A stretch of 12,428 nt of DNA from Baffinella frigidus (lineage: Eukaryota > Cryptophyceae > Cryptomonadales > Baffinellaceae). The notes beneath the pieces were generated by a model that saw nothing but the letters and a program-made list of their open reading frames with translations, was not told where the DNA came from and made no database searches. The stretch's first letter is position 1. Every line of letters begins with the position of its first letter. Positions 6,355 through 12,248 of this stretch are shown here, one piece after another. Where the stretch lies: the NCBI GenBank assembly GCA_026770585.1, contig MU646328.1, positions 982,987 to 995,414 on the forward strand, in the 5' to 3' direction. The position numbers and the translations under genes were made by a program.

Positions 6355-6414
6355 ATGCACACGGAGAACCAAGAGCGCCGGGAGCAACTACAGGACGAAG
6401 AAGGGAGCGCGATG
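6355..6414 (+). CDS. Possible first exon of the plus-strand helical protein
   Basis: ATG at 6355 opens MHTENQERREQLQDEEGSAM, which ends exactly at a consensus donor ATG|GTATGT (6415). Composition is strongly charged and helix-prone. It could be a true start exon, or an internal exon entered at GCACACGGAG with the ATG incidental. The 5' neighbour is the repeat at 6140-6265, and the minus-strand gene begins just beyond, so a divergent promoter between about 6125 and 6355 is possible, though no TATA or other element is seen. It ends in phase 0, matching the next exon when that begins at 6559. Confidence 0.5.
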
Positions 6415-6465
6415 GTATGTCATATGCTGCAATTTGCTCCCATTTTGGGGCACTGCATCTCAGAC

Positions 6466-6558
6466 TCAGTGTTCAACGCTCGTGCGGTTCATGAGCGAAC
6501 TGCCTGCATCCAGCGTCCAACCCCCGAGCCTTGAGATGCAACTTTTAGCAGCCTCCAG
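6466..6558 (+). other. Alternative coding stretch upstream of the 6559 exon
   Basis: After GCATCTCAG (6463-6465 region) another phase 0 frame reads TQCSTLVRFMSELP and later LEMQLLAASSHLKQ, which also looks helical and protein-like. It is not in the same frame as the exon beginning at 6559. Either this is the true exon 2 followed by a frame change (indel or sequencing error near 6570), or it is intron with chance coding look. I cannot decide between them. Confidence 0.3.
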
Positions 6559-6879
6559 CCACCTGAAGCAGACCGCCTGTTGCAGGTGCTCGACGATCTC
6601 AAGGCGAAAAGCGAGGGCTGGAGGGGAGGCCAGGCGCAGGTGCAGGTCGGCAGGCAGCGCGACGTCACGGTCGCGCTCTCAGCCGAAAAGTGTGAGCTGC
6701 GGGCGCAATGCGCGTCGCTGCGAGCTGCGCTGGAGGACGCTGTGCAGCAAGCCGTGGACTTCTGTGCGCAGGCGACCCATTTCCGGAAGCGGATCACCGT
6801 CGGCGCGCCATTCCACCGCTGGTGCGCGCTGCTGCGTGCCTCCCGCGACGGCGCCCGCGACGCGGAGCTCCTGTATTTG
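6559..6879 (+). CDS. Large helical/coiled-coil exon of the plus-strand gene
   Basis: 107 codons from PPEADRLLQVLDDLKAKSE at the 5' end through ALSAEKCELRAQCASLRAAL and EDAVQQAVDFCAQATHF to APFHRWCALLRASRDGA and RDAELLYL. It ends at the consensus donor TTG|GTGAGG (6880). Leu spacing in LRAQCASLRAALEDAV supports a coiled coil. The C-terminal FHRW..L..SRD part resembles Phe-x-x-Trp helical repeats seen in Sfi1-like proteins, but I do not claim membership. The proposed acceptor is CCTCCAG at 6552-6558, giving phase 0 and fitting the exon ending at 6414. GCAG at 6548-6551 is the alternative. Third positions are mostly G or C. This is the best single exon of the plus-strand gene. Confidence 0.65.
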
Positions 6880-7366
6880 GTGAGGATATAAAAGCCCCTT
6901 GATGATCCTTCCCTCTTAATCCCTTTAATAAATTCTTTTCTCATCTGAGGGTAGACTTCTCAGACAATACCGTAGGGACATAGGCTGATCCCCACCAATC
7001 TACATGTCCCGTTTTATCAGCTATCTCTTGCGGTTCAATAGTAGAGGTGATCTCTGGATCTCCTCATTTGGGCCGTGCCCACGCTACTCGTCTTCTCGAT
7101 TTCAACCTTCTCGATTTCAAGGTAACCAGCATACGGCATTCGGCTACGGTAGGTCCTACCAGAGACATGGTCCCAAGGAGTCCTAGAGCCTGCCTCCGGT
7201 AGTCCAATGCCTAAGCTCTGTCCGAGTAAAATCGGTCACGCCGTAAAACACGTTTATTCGTCGAAATGTATCTCATCTGTACTGGAACCCCCGCTCAAAA
7301 ACTAATAACGACGTGCCCAGATTTACTCGAACAGAGCTAGAATGCGCTCGCTGAGTCCATTCGAGA
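6880..7366 (+). other. Intron sequence with no recognised gene
   Basis: Begins GTGAGGATATAAAAG and becomes AT-richer. It contains TACCGTAGGGACATAGG near 6968 (core motif), and the phrase GGTCCTACCAGAGACATGGT..AAGGAGTC..GCCTGCCTCCGGTAGT at 7151-7203, which recurs at 8328-8379. Short open frames here have no splice or compositional support. Confidence 0.5.
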
Positions 7367-7525
7367 TGCAGGTGAGCGTTGCCTACTGTAGGGCCTATGG
7401 ATTGGTGAGCGTCGCCTACCGTGGGGCAAATGGCGAGCGTTGCCTACCGTAGGGCCTATGGATTATTGAATCATTGTTCACTTGTGGGTTATTCACGAAA
7501 TCGGTGCAGGAGCACCGATTTCCTT
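7367..7525. repeat. Tandem copies of a GCGTTGCCTACCGTAGGG unit with an exon-edge copy
   Basis: GCGTTGCCTACTGTAGGGCC, GCGTCGCCTACCGTGGGGC and GCGTTGCCTACCGTAGGGCC start near 7375, 7409 and 7437. The last unit continues TATGGATTATTGAATCATTG..CACGAAATCGGTGCAGGAGC, which parallels 8406-8490, the acceptor region of the exon at 8484. Here the acceptor copy has turned into a hairpin (AAATCGGTGC AGGA GCACCGATTT at 7498-7521). ATGCAG|GTGAGC at 7368-7379 resembles the donor end of the same exon. Confidence 0.65.
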
Positions 7526-7640
7526 CAGGCAGATCCCAGATGGGACCCTCCCAACCCCCAAGCGAATAGATGGACGGAATCCACGTCAAATTTCGACGGG
7601 CGGGCGCGCGGGAAAATGCTCTGCTCTTCTCTGGCCCGAC
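7525..7640. repeat. Dispersed repeat, partner of 6140-6265
   Basis: Plus-strand copy of the element described at 6140-6265. Shared blocks include GGCAGATCCCAGATGG, AAGCGAATAGATGGACGGA and GGGCGGGCGCGCGGGAAAAT. It lies in the long intron 6880-8483. Downstream, 7641-8145 contains the tandem GGGGGAAATTCC pair (7850-7873) and several short palindromes such as CAGATCTG and CGTCGGAATCCGACG, but no convincing exon. Confidence 0.75.
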
Positions 7641-8147
7641 GGCGACGGCGGCTGCACAGGTGGCGAGGAGTGGCGGCATTCGACTACCCACTTGCACCAA
7701 CCCTCACGGGAGGACCAAATCCATTGATCTCGACATGTTCCCAAAAGTTGATCATGTATCAAGATTTTGTCAACTTAAGATCAGACACCCCAGATCTGGG
7801 TTGTCTGCACGGTGAATTTGAGGTCTGAAAATCGACGATTTGGTCTCCTCGGGGGAAATTCCGGGGGAAATTCCGGTTGGAATCCATAGCAATGGATAAG
7901 ATTCTAGTACAAATCGTTCCGATGGACTGCATCCGTGAAGACCTCGGTGGCTGCGAAGTGGCACCAGCCCTCAGAGTAGGAGTAAATCGTCTTTTCGAGT
8001 CCCTTGATTTGTACCTGAGGTCGTCGGAATCCGACGGCGTCCAGTGCAAGCCAAGGGGATTGCAAAAGGCGATTTGCTTCAACTCTGAGGCCTGGTGGAC
8101 GGTAGGTCCGGGATTTCGTGGATAACCCATACGTGAATCATCCATAG

Positions 8148-8198
8148 GAGCGGCGGTCCTGCTACTCCTCGGTTGGCGAGGGGCGCATGGGGGGGGTT
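8148..8198 (+). pseudogene. Decayed copy of the 8484 exon
   Basis: After ATCCATAG the frame gives AAVLLLLGWRGAHG, closely matching RAVLALLGWRGVTQ of the exon at 8484-8615. It then runs into a G tract and a stop (GGTTCATGA). The first third and the C-terminal part of the exon are missing. A second remnant of the exon start, CCAGGAGCGGACACG, lies at 8312-8326. Confidence 0.5.
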
Positions 8199-8483
8199 CA
8201 TGAATCTCAGACGAGTCCGAGTATGAGTAACGGTCACCTCTCGGACGATTCCTTCTAGAATGTCACGCGGGTGACAATGCCCCCCCCCTAAAAGCCGCCC
8301 CGCCTCTCGACCAGGAGCGGACACGTGGGTCCTACCATAGACGCGGTCACAAGGAGCCGTAGAGCGTGCCTCCGGTAGTGATCGCTGAGTCCATTCTCGA
8401 TGCAGGTGCGCGTTGCCTACCGTAGGGCCTATGGATTATTGAATTATTTTTTCACTTATGCGGTGTTCGCGAAATCGGTGCAG

Positions 8484-8615
8484 GAGCGGACACGGCGTCG
8501 CGCGGTCCTTGCGCTGCTCGGGTGGAGAGGGGTGACGCAAACAGAAATCACCGAGGGGATGTGGGGCGCGGCGTGCAGCCGGTTCCTGCTGCGGAAAAGG
8601 GTGCGCGCGATGCAG
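8484..8615 (+). CDS. Arg/Leu/Trp-rich helical exon of the plus-strand gene
   Basis: 132 nt, phase 0 at both ends. The acceptor is AAATCGGTGCAG preceded by a TTATTTTTTCACTT tract, and the donor is CAG|GTGAGG (8616). The frame reads ERTRRRAVLALLGWRGVTQ, TEITEGMWGAACSRF, LLRKRVRAMQ. It is strongly basic and amphipathic, like the FHRWCALL part of the exon ending at 6879, to which it joins in phase. Its edges have been copied several times: acceptor copies at 7440-7512 and 8312, a body copy at 8148, and the donor end inverted at 9838-9858. The family is not identified. This is the second-best exon of the gene. Confidence 0.6.
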
Positions 8616-8647
8616 GTGAGGCTGGGGTTGGCGCTGTTGGTTGCCCA

Positions 8648-9028
8648 CATCCTACACTCTAAACCCTAAACCCTCAACTCGAAATCTAAAGCCCTAAACG
8701 TTAAACCCTAAACCCTAAACCCTAAACCCTAAACCCTACACCCTACACCCTACACCCTTAACCCTACACCTTACACCCTAAACCCCAAACCCTAAACCCT
8801 AAACCCCAAACCCTACACCCTAAACCCTAAACCCTAAATCCCAAACCCTATGCCCCAAATCCTAAACTCTAAACCCTAAACCCTAAACCCTAAACCCTAA
8901 ACCCCAAACCCTACACCCTCAACCCTCAACCCTCAACCCTGAACCCCCAACCCTAAACCCTAAACCCTAAACCCTAAACCCTAAACCCTAAACCCTAAAC
9001 CCCAAACCCCAAACCCTAAACCCTGAAC
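8648..9028. repeat. Telomere-like array, CCCTAAA on plus, within the intron after 8615
   Basis: About 380 bp. Near-perfect runs of AAACCCT (five at 8703-8737, seven or more near 8955-9000) alternate with ACACCCT, TCAACCCT and CCCCAAA variants. The 5' part (8648-8752) is duplicated inverted at 9708 onward. Array begins 32 bp after the 5' splice site at 8616. Confidence 0.93.
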
Positions 9029-9123
9029 CTGGCTGGCGCTCTGGGCGGATGGTTGGCCGTCGAGTCACACGAGTATCCATCCCGAGGCGGGCCTATCCCT
9101 GAAGTGACTCAGCAGCACTGAAG

Positions 9124-9222
9124 GGCTGCAGAGGACCTCTGCTTCTGGACCAGTTGCTGGACGAGTTGCGTCTGCTTCTGGCCAGCCGAGCTCGGCTGGA
9201 TCCCGCACTGCAACACTCCGGA
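9124..9222 (+). CDS. Possible Leu-rich helical exon
   Basis: Following ACTGAAG the plus frame reads GCRGPLLLDQLLDEL, RLLLASRARLDPALQHS, a clean amphipathic helix that fits the basic/Leu-rich style of the neighbours and can start in phase 0 after 8615. No GT donor of quality is seen at its end (the frame goes on to a stop at 9246-9248), and the acceptor is weak. It may be a real exon, a decayed copy, or a coincidence in a Leu-codon-rich repeat (CTGCTTCTG recurs at 9315, 9401 and 9695). Confidence 0.3.
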
Positions 9223-9314
9223 TTTCGTGGTTTCATGGGCATCCAATAAACGTCACACATGTTGGTGTGCAGGCGCGGGCTCTAGGCGGGTGGTTGGACG
9301 TTACCTCGCGCGAG

Positions 9315-9336
9315 CTGCTTCTGCGGCGCGTGGCTG
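9315..9336 (+). CDS. Short exon-like unit LLLRRVA, copy 1
   Basis: CTGCTTCTGCGGCGCGTGGC then TG, followed by GTACCG. Preceded by GCGCGAG. It is the first of three similar units (9401, 9695) each followed by a GTA donor-like site, so tandem exon duplication is likely. This copy preserves the uninterrupted form of the site that is split at 9702-9864. Confidence 0.35.
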
Positions 9337-9400
9337 GTACCGCCAAAAAAAAACAGCAAAGATCAGGCTAGGGCAGCACTCAAGACGGGGTCTAGTAGAG

Positions 9401-9422
9401 CTGCTTCTGGGGCGCGTGGCAG
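9401..9422 (+). CDS. Short exon-like unit LLLGRVA, copy 2
   Basis: CTGCTTCTGGGGCGCGTGGC then AG, followed by GTACTG. It is preceded by TAGTAGAG. It differs from copy 1 by an Arg-to-Gly change and sits about 86 bp downstream, the two lying in a loosely conserved repeat that includes AGGCTAG and CTCAAG. Confidence 0.35.
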
Positions 9423-9459
9423 GTACTGACCAAAGTTGAGGCTAGAGGAGGCCTCAAGG

Positions 9460-9601
9460 TTTATCCGGGGAAATCTATTTTTCTTTCATTTGATGGCAAC
9501 GAAAATTACTACACAAATGCTTTAATATTACTAATAAGAAAGAATCATGTAGTAATTTTCGTTGCCATCAAATGAAAGAAAAATAGGTTTCCCCGGATAA
9601 A
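9460..9601. mobile_element. Long hairpin element, family E
   Basis: 142 bp with arms of about 55 bp: TTTATCCGGGGAAA..CTTTCATTTGATGGCAACG and the complement, with few mismatches around a roughly 30-bp AT-rich loop. It is inserted between CTCAAGG and GGTGGGGTCGAG. Comparison with the paralogous 9380-9400 stretch (CTCAAGACGGGGTCTAG) shows the uninterrupted form and suggests a short target duplication, perhaps AAGG. It is non-coding. Confidence 0.88.
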
Positions 9602-9694
9602 GGTGGGGTCGAGTAGACCCGGACTTGGCAGGTTGTGCCCAGCGGACTAAGAAGGGATTGCGGGAATAGCCGAGCAGTGGGTCATCCATAGGAC

Positions 9695-9873
9695 CTGCTT
9701 CTGCGGCTAGGGTGTAGGGTGTAGGGTTTAGGGTTTAGGGTTTAGGGTTTAACGTTTAGGGCTTTAGATTTCGAGTTGAGGGTTTAAGGTTTAGAGTGTA
9801 GGATGTGGGCAACCAACAGCGCCAACCCCAGCCTCACCTGCATCGCGCGCACCCTTTTTGCGGCGCGTGGCAG
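9695..9873 (+). pseudogene. LLLRRVA unit, copy 3, split by an inserted segment
   Basis: CTGCTTCTGCGGC (9695-9707) and GCGTGGCAG followed by GTAACG (9865-9873) together make a third copy of the unit at 9315, but a 151-bp foreign segment (9708-9858) separates the halves. TGCGGC is present on both sides. The interruption adds telomere-like DNA, and unless it is spliced out it would destroy the frame. Confidence 0.6.
9708..9858. mobile_element. Inserted exon-edge plus telomere-like segment with 6-bp target duplication
   Basis: The reverse complement of this 151-bp segment matches 8595-8752 almost exactly: the last 21 nt of the exon ending at 8615, its GTGAGG donor, 32 nt of intron, then CCCTAAA repeats. 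Differences seen are one base in a CCCTAAA unit and one fewer heptad (four instead of five). It is flanked by a perfect TGCGGC direct duplication at 9702-9707 and 9859-9864, the signature of insertion at a staggered break. Confidence 0.8.
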
Positions 9874-10098
9874 GTAACGCCAGCCACACAACGGTTTCGT
9901 GTGAACAACCCATACGTGAAAGATCCATAGGGCCGGTCAAAAGCGCAGGCTGGAGGAGGAGTCAAGTCCGCGCAACATAGGAATTTTAAAAGCTAGTTTG
10001 GTTGTTTTAAAGGGCTACATTGTAAATTTGTACCAAGTCGCGTCCGATTAGCCCTCCTCTGGCCAGAAAAAACTGAGTTTTTTTTCTTGACAGGCAAG

Positions 10099-10179
10099 AT
10101 GATGCGACGGCTGCACACGAACAAGATCGGGAGCGATGAAGAGGCGCTGCGTGACGCGCTTTCTTCGTGGAAAGACCAG
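10099..10179 (+). CDS. Charged helical exon of the plus-strand gene
   Basis: A strong acceptor region (GAGTTTTTTTTCTTGACAG) leads to MMRRLHTNKIGSDEE, ALRDALSSWKDQ, ending at the donor CAG|GTTTAG (10180). If CAG at 10091-10093 is used, five extra bases precede. If GCAAG at 10094-10098 is used, it begins in phase 0, which suits the neighbours. The other two frames contain stops. DEEALRDALSSWKDQ is a typical amphipathic helix and reads on naturally into VVK or VAKKGAVER of the next exons. MMRRLH resembles MMKRLQ at 4468-4495 on minus. Confidence 0.6.
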
Positions 10180-10438
10180 GTTTAGTCCCGTCACCTAATA
10201 GTTTCTGTCTCAGACTTGGCTCGGCGTTGCAGCAATTTCTTATCTTTAGGGATTATTGAAATACCAGGATTCGTTCCGGAAATCTTTTAGACGGACGCGT
10301 TGCGGAATAGAATCCATCAGGTGACGCGATCAGGTTGCGAGCCCCCCGTACGTTGACTGTTCAGGGCTGCCCCTCGTTGCCGGGTTAGTCATCGTCCTGG
10401 TACACAACCGCCCCGGGTACGTCAACCGCGGTTTAAAA

Positions 10439-10594
10439 GGGTAACTGACCAAAAATGGGGTAGTTAGGCCTACGGGATTGCCTAGGACCTCCTACCGTAG
10501 GCCGAGACTTTTTGGTCCTAGGATTTCTCGGCCTACGGTAGGAGGTCCTAGGCAATACCGTATGCCTAACTACCCCATTGTCAGGCCGTTATCC
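10439..10594. mobile_element. Hairpin MITE, family C
   Basis: Arms of about 65 bp: GGTAACTGACCAAAAATGGGG..TAGTTAGGC..CCTAGGACCTCCTACCGTAG..GCCGAGA against its complement, around CTTTTTGGTCCTAGGATTT. It shares CCTACCGTAG and CCTAGG with families A and B. Its right edge overlaps the stop codon of the minus-strand exon at 10589-10633. Confidence 0.85.
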
Positions 10595-10633
10595 TATGAG
10601 GTTGGTCGCTGGTTCGCAGCTGGAGGCTGGACG
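10589..10633 (-). CDS. Terminal exon of a short minus-strand gene
   Basis: On minus, the array ends AAACCCTAACAG and the frame then reads RPASSCEPATNLIG followed by TAA (10589-10591). It begins in phase 0, matching the donor of the exon at 10813-10848. The stop is at the edge of the family C hairpin, so the hairpin may supply the end of the reading frame. No homolog is recognised. On plus the same bases lie in the intron 10180-11040 of the helical protein gene, so this would be a nested antisense gene or gene remnant. Confidence 0.35.
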   Translation of the reverse strand, partial: RPASSCEPATNLIG

Positions 10634-10812
10634 CTGTTAGGGTTTAGGGCTTAGGGCGTAGGGTTTAGGGCTCAGGGTTCAGGGCTCAGGGTTTAGGGCT
10701 TAGGATTGAGGGCTTAGGGCTTAGGGTTTAGGGCTTAGGGTTTAGGACTGAGGGTTTAGGGCTGAGAGTTTAGGGCTTAGGGTTTAAGGTTTAGGGTTTA
10801 GGGTTTAGGGAC
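10634..10812 (-). repeat. Telomere-like array occupying a whole predicted intron (minus)
   Basis: Read on minus this 179-bp segment begins GTCCCTAAACCC and ends AAACCCTAACAG, and consists of CCCTAAA, CCCTAAGCC and CTCAGCC variants throughout. It lies between two minus-strand exons with agreeing phase. Confidence 0.85.
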
Positions 10813-10848
10813 CAGCTGGTCAGCAACATGCAGGACTGCTGTGATCTT
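10813..10848 (-). CDS. Short minus-strand exon KITAVLHVADQL
   Basis: On minus, CTATCTTTCTCTCTGCTGG then ATGCCCAG is a strong pyrimidine tract and acceptor. The frame reads KITAVLHVADQL, and the donor is CTG|GTCCCT, the first bases of the array. The plus-strand reading of the same bases (DQLVSNMQDCCDLLG then a stop) is the alternative, but it lacks a pyrimidine tract. The protein is unidentified. Confidence 0.4.
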
Positions 10849-10895
10849 CTGGGCATCCAGCAGAGAGAAAGATAGTTTGCCTTTTTGCATCCAGT

Positions 10896-10998
10896 ATCCC
10901 TTAAGTGGTGAGGCCGTCAAATTTGACGGCCAAGAGGTCCTAGGTAGGTCCTAGGGCCCCACGGTAGGGCGTATGGGCCTACTCGCCACTTGAGGGAT
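10896..10998. mobile_element. Hairpin MITE, family B, copy 3
   Basis: Ends ATCCCTTAAGTGG and CCACTTGAGGGAT, inner hairpin GCCGTCAAATTTGACGGC, then GGTCCTAGGTAGGTCCTAGG and CACGGTAGGGCGTATGGGCC. It is closest to copy 1 in its interior and to copy 2 in its ends. Confidence 0.82.
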
Positions 10999-11040
10999 GT
11001 CTCACTTTTTTTAGCCAACCGGTGTGTGGCGCTCGTTCAG

Positions 11041-11067
11041 GTGGTCAAAAGCGGCGCCTGGTGCAGG
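11041..11067 (+). CDS. 27-nt exon-like unit VVKSGAWCR, copy 1
   Basis: CTCGTTCAG is followed by nine codons VVKSGAWCR and then GTTTAC, a donor-like site that opens a telomere-like stretch (GTTTACCCTGCACCCTGCAC). It is phase 0 at both ends. It is paralogous to 11193-11219 and to the start of the exon at 11362, so it is either a tandem micro-exon or a truncated duplicate. Confidence 0.4.
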
Positions 11068-11192
11068 GTTTACCCTGCACCCTGCACTCATTCAATTTTC
11101 GGTTTTCCCAGAAACCCGTGTGGGTTACACCCGGGACTGTTGTTGGTTAAAATGTTGAGGCACCCTGTTTTCGCCACCTGGCTCTCGTTCAG

Positions 11193-11219
11193 GTGGTCAA
11201 AAAGGGCGCCTGGTTCAGG
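11193..11219 (+). CDS. 27-nt exon-like unit VVKKGAWFR, copy 2
   Basis: CTCTCGTTCAG precedes VVKKGAWFR, which is followed by GTTTAC and the same CCCTGCACCCTGCAC stretch. The surrounding 11180-11235 is a direct repeat of 11029-11083. Phase 0 at both ends, so including or skipping it keeps frame. Confidence 0.4.
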
Positions 11220-11234
11220 GTTTACCCTGCACCC

Positions 11235-11361
11235 TGCACGCTGCACCCTAAACCCCAGACTCCAACCCCTACACCCTGAACCCTGAACCCTGAACCCTGA
11301 ACCCTAAACCCTAAACCTTAAACCCTAAACACTAAACCCTACACCCTAAACCCTCAACCAG
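11235..11361 (+). repeat. Telomere-like array leading to a CAACCAG acceptor
   Basis: CCCTGCACGC, then CCCTGAA and CCCTAAA units, ending AAACCCTCAACCAG immediately before the exon at 11362. As an intron (11220-11361, 142 nt) it would be nearly all repeat. Confidence 0.85.
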
Positions 11362-11417
11362 GTTGCCAAAAAGGGCGCGGTGGAGCGCGTCGGGAGGAAG
11401 GCTATTCTCCTCATCAG
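11362..11417 (+). CDS. Basic helical exon VAKKGAVERVGRKAILLI of the plus-strand gene
   Basis: 18 codons plus two bases, ending ATCAG|GTAATC (11418). The acceptor is the end of a CCCTAAA array (CCCTCAACCAG). The two leftover bases AG join the single leading G of the exon at 11982 to make an Arg codon, giving ..KAILLI-R-NIHAARAFYLW.., a smooth helical reading. This phase agreement is strong evidence for the pair. A related copy of its 3' half lies at 11609-11650. Confidence 0.6.
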
Positions 11418-11519
11418 GTAATCCACTGCTACTTCTTAAGTTAACAGATGTTCCACTTTTGCTTTGAGACGTTCCACTCTCGACTTTTGTCTCGGTGGGC
11501 CGCGCTCTTGCAAGAGGAA

Positions 11520-11608
11520 TACCTACACCCTGCACCCTACACCCTTCAGGGTTGAGGGTCGAGGGTTGAAGTTTCAGGGTTGAGGTTTCAGGTTTGAGGG
11601 ATGCGGAT
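11520..11608. repeat. Telomere-like array with internal orientation switch
   Basis: ACACCCTGCACCCTACACCC changes at about 11547 to CAGGGTTGAGGGTCGAGGG, so C-rich and G-rich units meet within 90 bp. It sits in the intron 11418-11981. Confidence 0.75.
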
Positions 11609-11650
11609 TTCGGGCAGCGCATGAGGAGGAAGGCTATTCTCCTCATCAAG
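11609..11650 (+). pseudogene. Decayed copy of the 11362 exon
   Basis: QRMRRKAILLIK, then TAA. GAGGAAGGCTATTCTCCTC and ATCA are shared with exon 11362-11417, but the donor has changed from ATCAGGTAATCC to ATCAAGTAATCC, losing GT and exposing a stop. It is a duplicate that can no longer be spliced at that site. Confidence 0.55.
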
Positions 11651-11981
11651 TAATCCCTCCGCCCTACACTCTACACTATACACTATACACTCTACACTTT
11701 ACACTCTACACGCTACACTCTACACCCTACACCCTACAGATGCCCCTGATGAATAAAATCCTAAACCCTAAACCTTAGACCCTATAATCCAGACCCTACA
11801 CCCTCTACCCTCCACCTTCCACCCGCCAATCTCCACCTTCAACCCTCAACCCCAAACCCTAAACCCTAAACCCTAAACCCTAAACCATAAACCATAAACC
11901 CTGAATCCTGAACCCTACGCCTTCAACCCTAAACCCTAAACCCCAAACCCTAAACCTTCAACCCAACCCCCCAACCCCCAG
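11651..11981 (+). repeat. Telomere-like and ACACTCT arrays within the intron
   Basis: Starts with CTACACTCTACACTATACAC-type units (11665-11735), then CCCTAAA and CCCTCAA units, ending CAACCCCCCAACCCCCAG at the acceptor of exon 11982. It forms most of the intron 11418-11981 (564 nt). Confidence 0.85.
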
Positions 11982-12030
11982 GAACATCCACGCAGCGCGC
12001 GCGTTCTACCTTTGGCGCGAAAATGCCGCG
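11982..12030 (+). CDS. Exon NIHAARAFYLWRENAA of the plus-strand gene
   Basis: One leading base and 16 codons between the acceptor CCAACCCCCAG and the donor GCG|GTAAAC. AFYLW with Arg/Glu flanks is helical and like the FHRW and GWRG parts of the exons at 6559 and 8484. Both flanking introns consist of telomere-like repeat, yet the 49 bp between them have ordinary coding composition. Phase fits both neighbours (AG+G upstream, phase 0 downstream). No family is assigned. The F-x-x-W spacing recalls Sfi1-type centrin-binding repeats, which is only a resemblance. Confidence 0.62.
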
Positions 12031-12248
12031 GTAAACCCCACACCCCAAACCCTGAACCCTAAACCCTAAACCCTAAACTCTAAACCCTAAACCCTAAACC
12101 CTAAACCCTAAACCATGAACCCTAAACCCTAAACCCTACGCCCTAAACCCCGAACCTAAAACCTAAACCCTAAACCCTAAACGCTAAACCCTAAACCCTA
12201 AACACTAAACCCTAAACCCTGAATCCTAAACCCCAAACCCTAAACCAG
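12031..12248 (+). repeat. Intron made entirely of telomere-like repeats
   Basis: 218 bp from GTAAACCCCACACCCC to CCCTAAACCAG with only CCCTAAA units and close variants between. Both splice sites appear to be built from the repeat itself. It is flanked by exons with matching phase 0. Confidence 0.85.

Noticed and set aside
6884-6895. GATATAAAAG as a TATA box
   Set aside because: It sits a few bases after a consensus 5' splice site and inside the predicted intron, with no gene start nearby in the right orientation.
7877-8125. 82-codon plus frame and overlapping 128-codon minus frame
   Set aside because: Neither has splice sites, recognisable domains or phase agreement with neighbours, and the region contains short palindromes and pieces of repeated intron sequence.
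8648-9028. A true chromosome end at one of the arrays
   Set aside because: All arrays are internal, degenerate and followed by non-telomeric sequence on both sides, apart from the two cut by the window edges.
9227-9439. 70-codon plus frame across the LLLRRVA units
   Set aside because: It reads the units at 9315 and 9401 through intervening repeat in one frame by chance. The splice-bounded short units are the better description.
11332-11649. 105-codon minus frame containing MMRRIAFLLMR and Leu/Pro/Thr periodic sequence
   Set aside because: It is the antisense of the duplicated KAILLI exon and of the repeat array. The plus-strand exon has matching splice phases.
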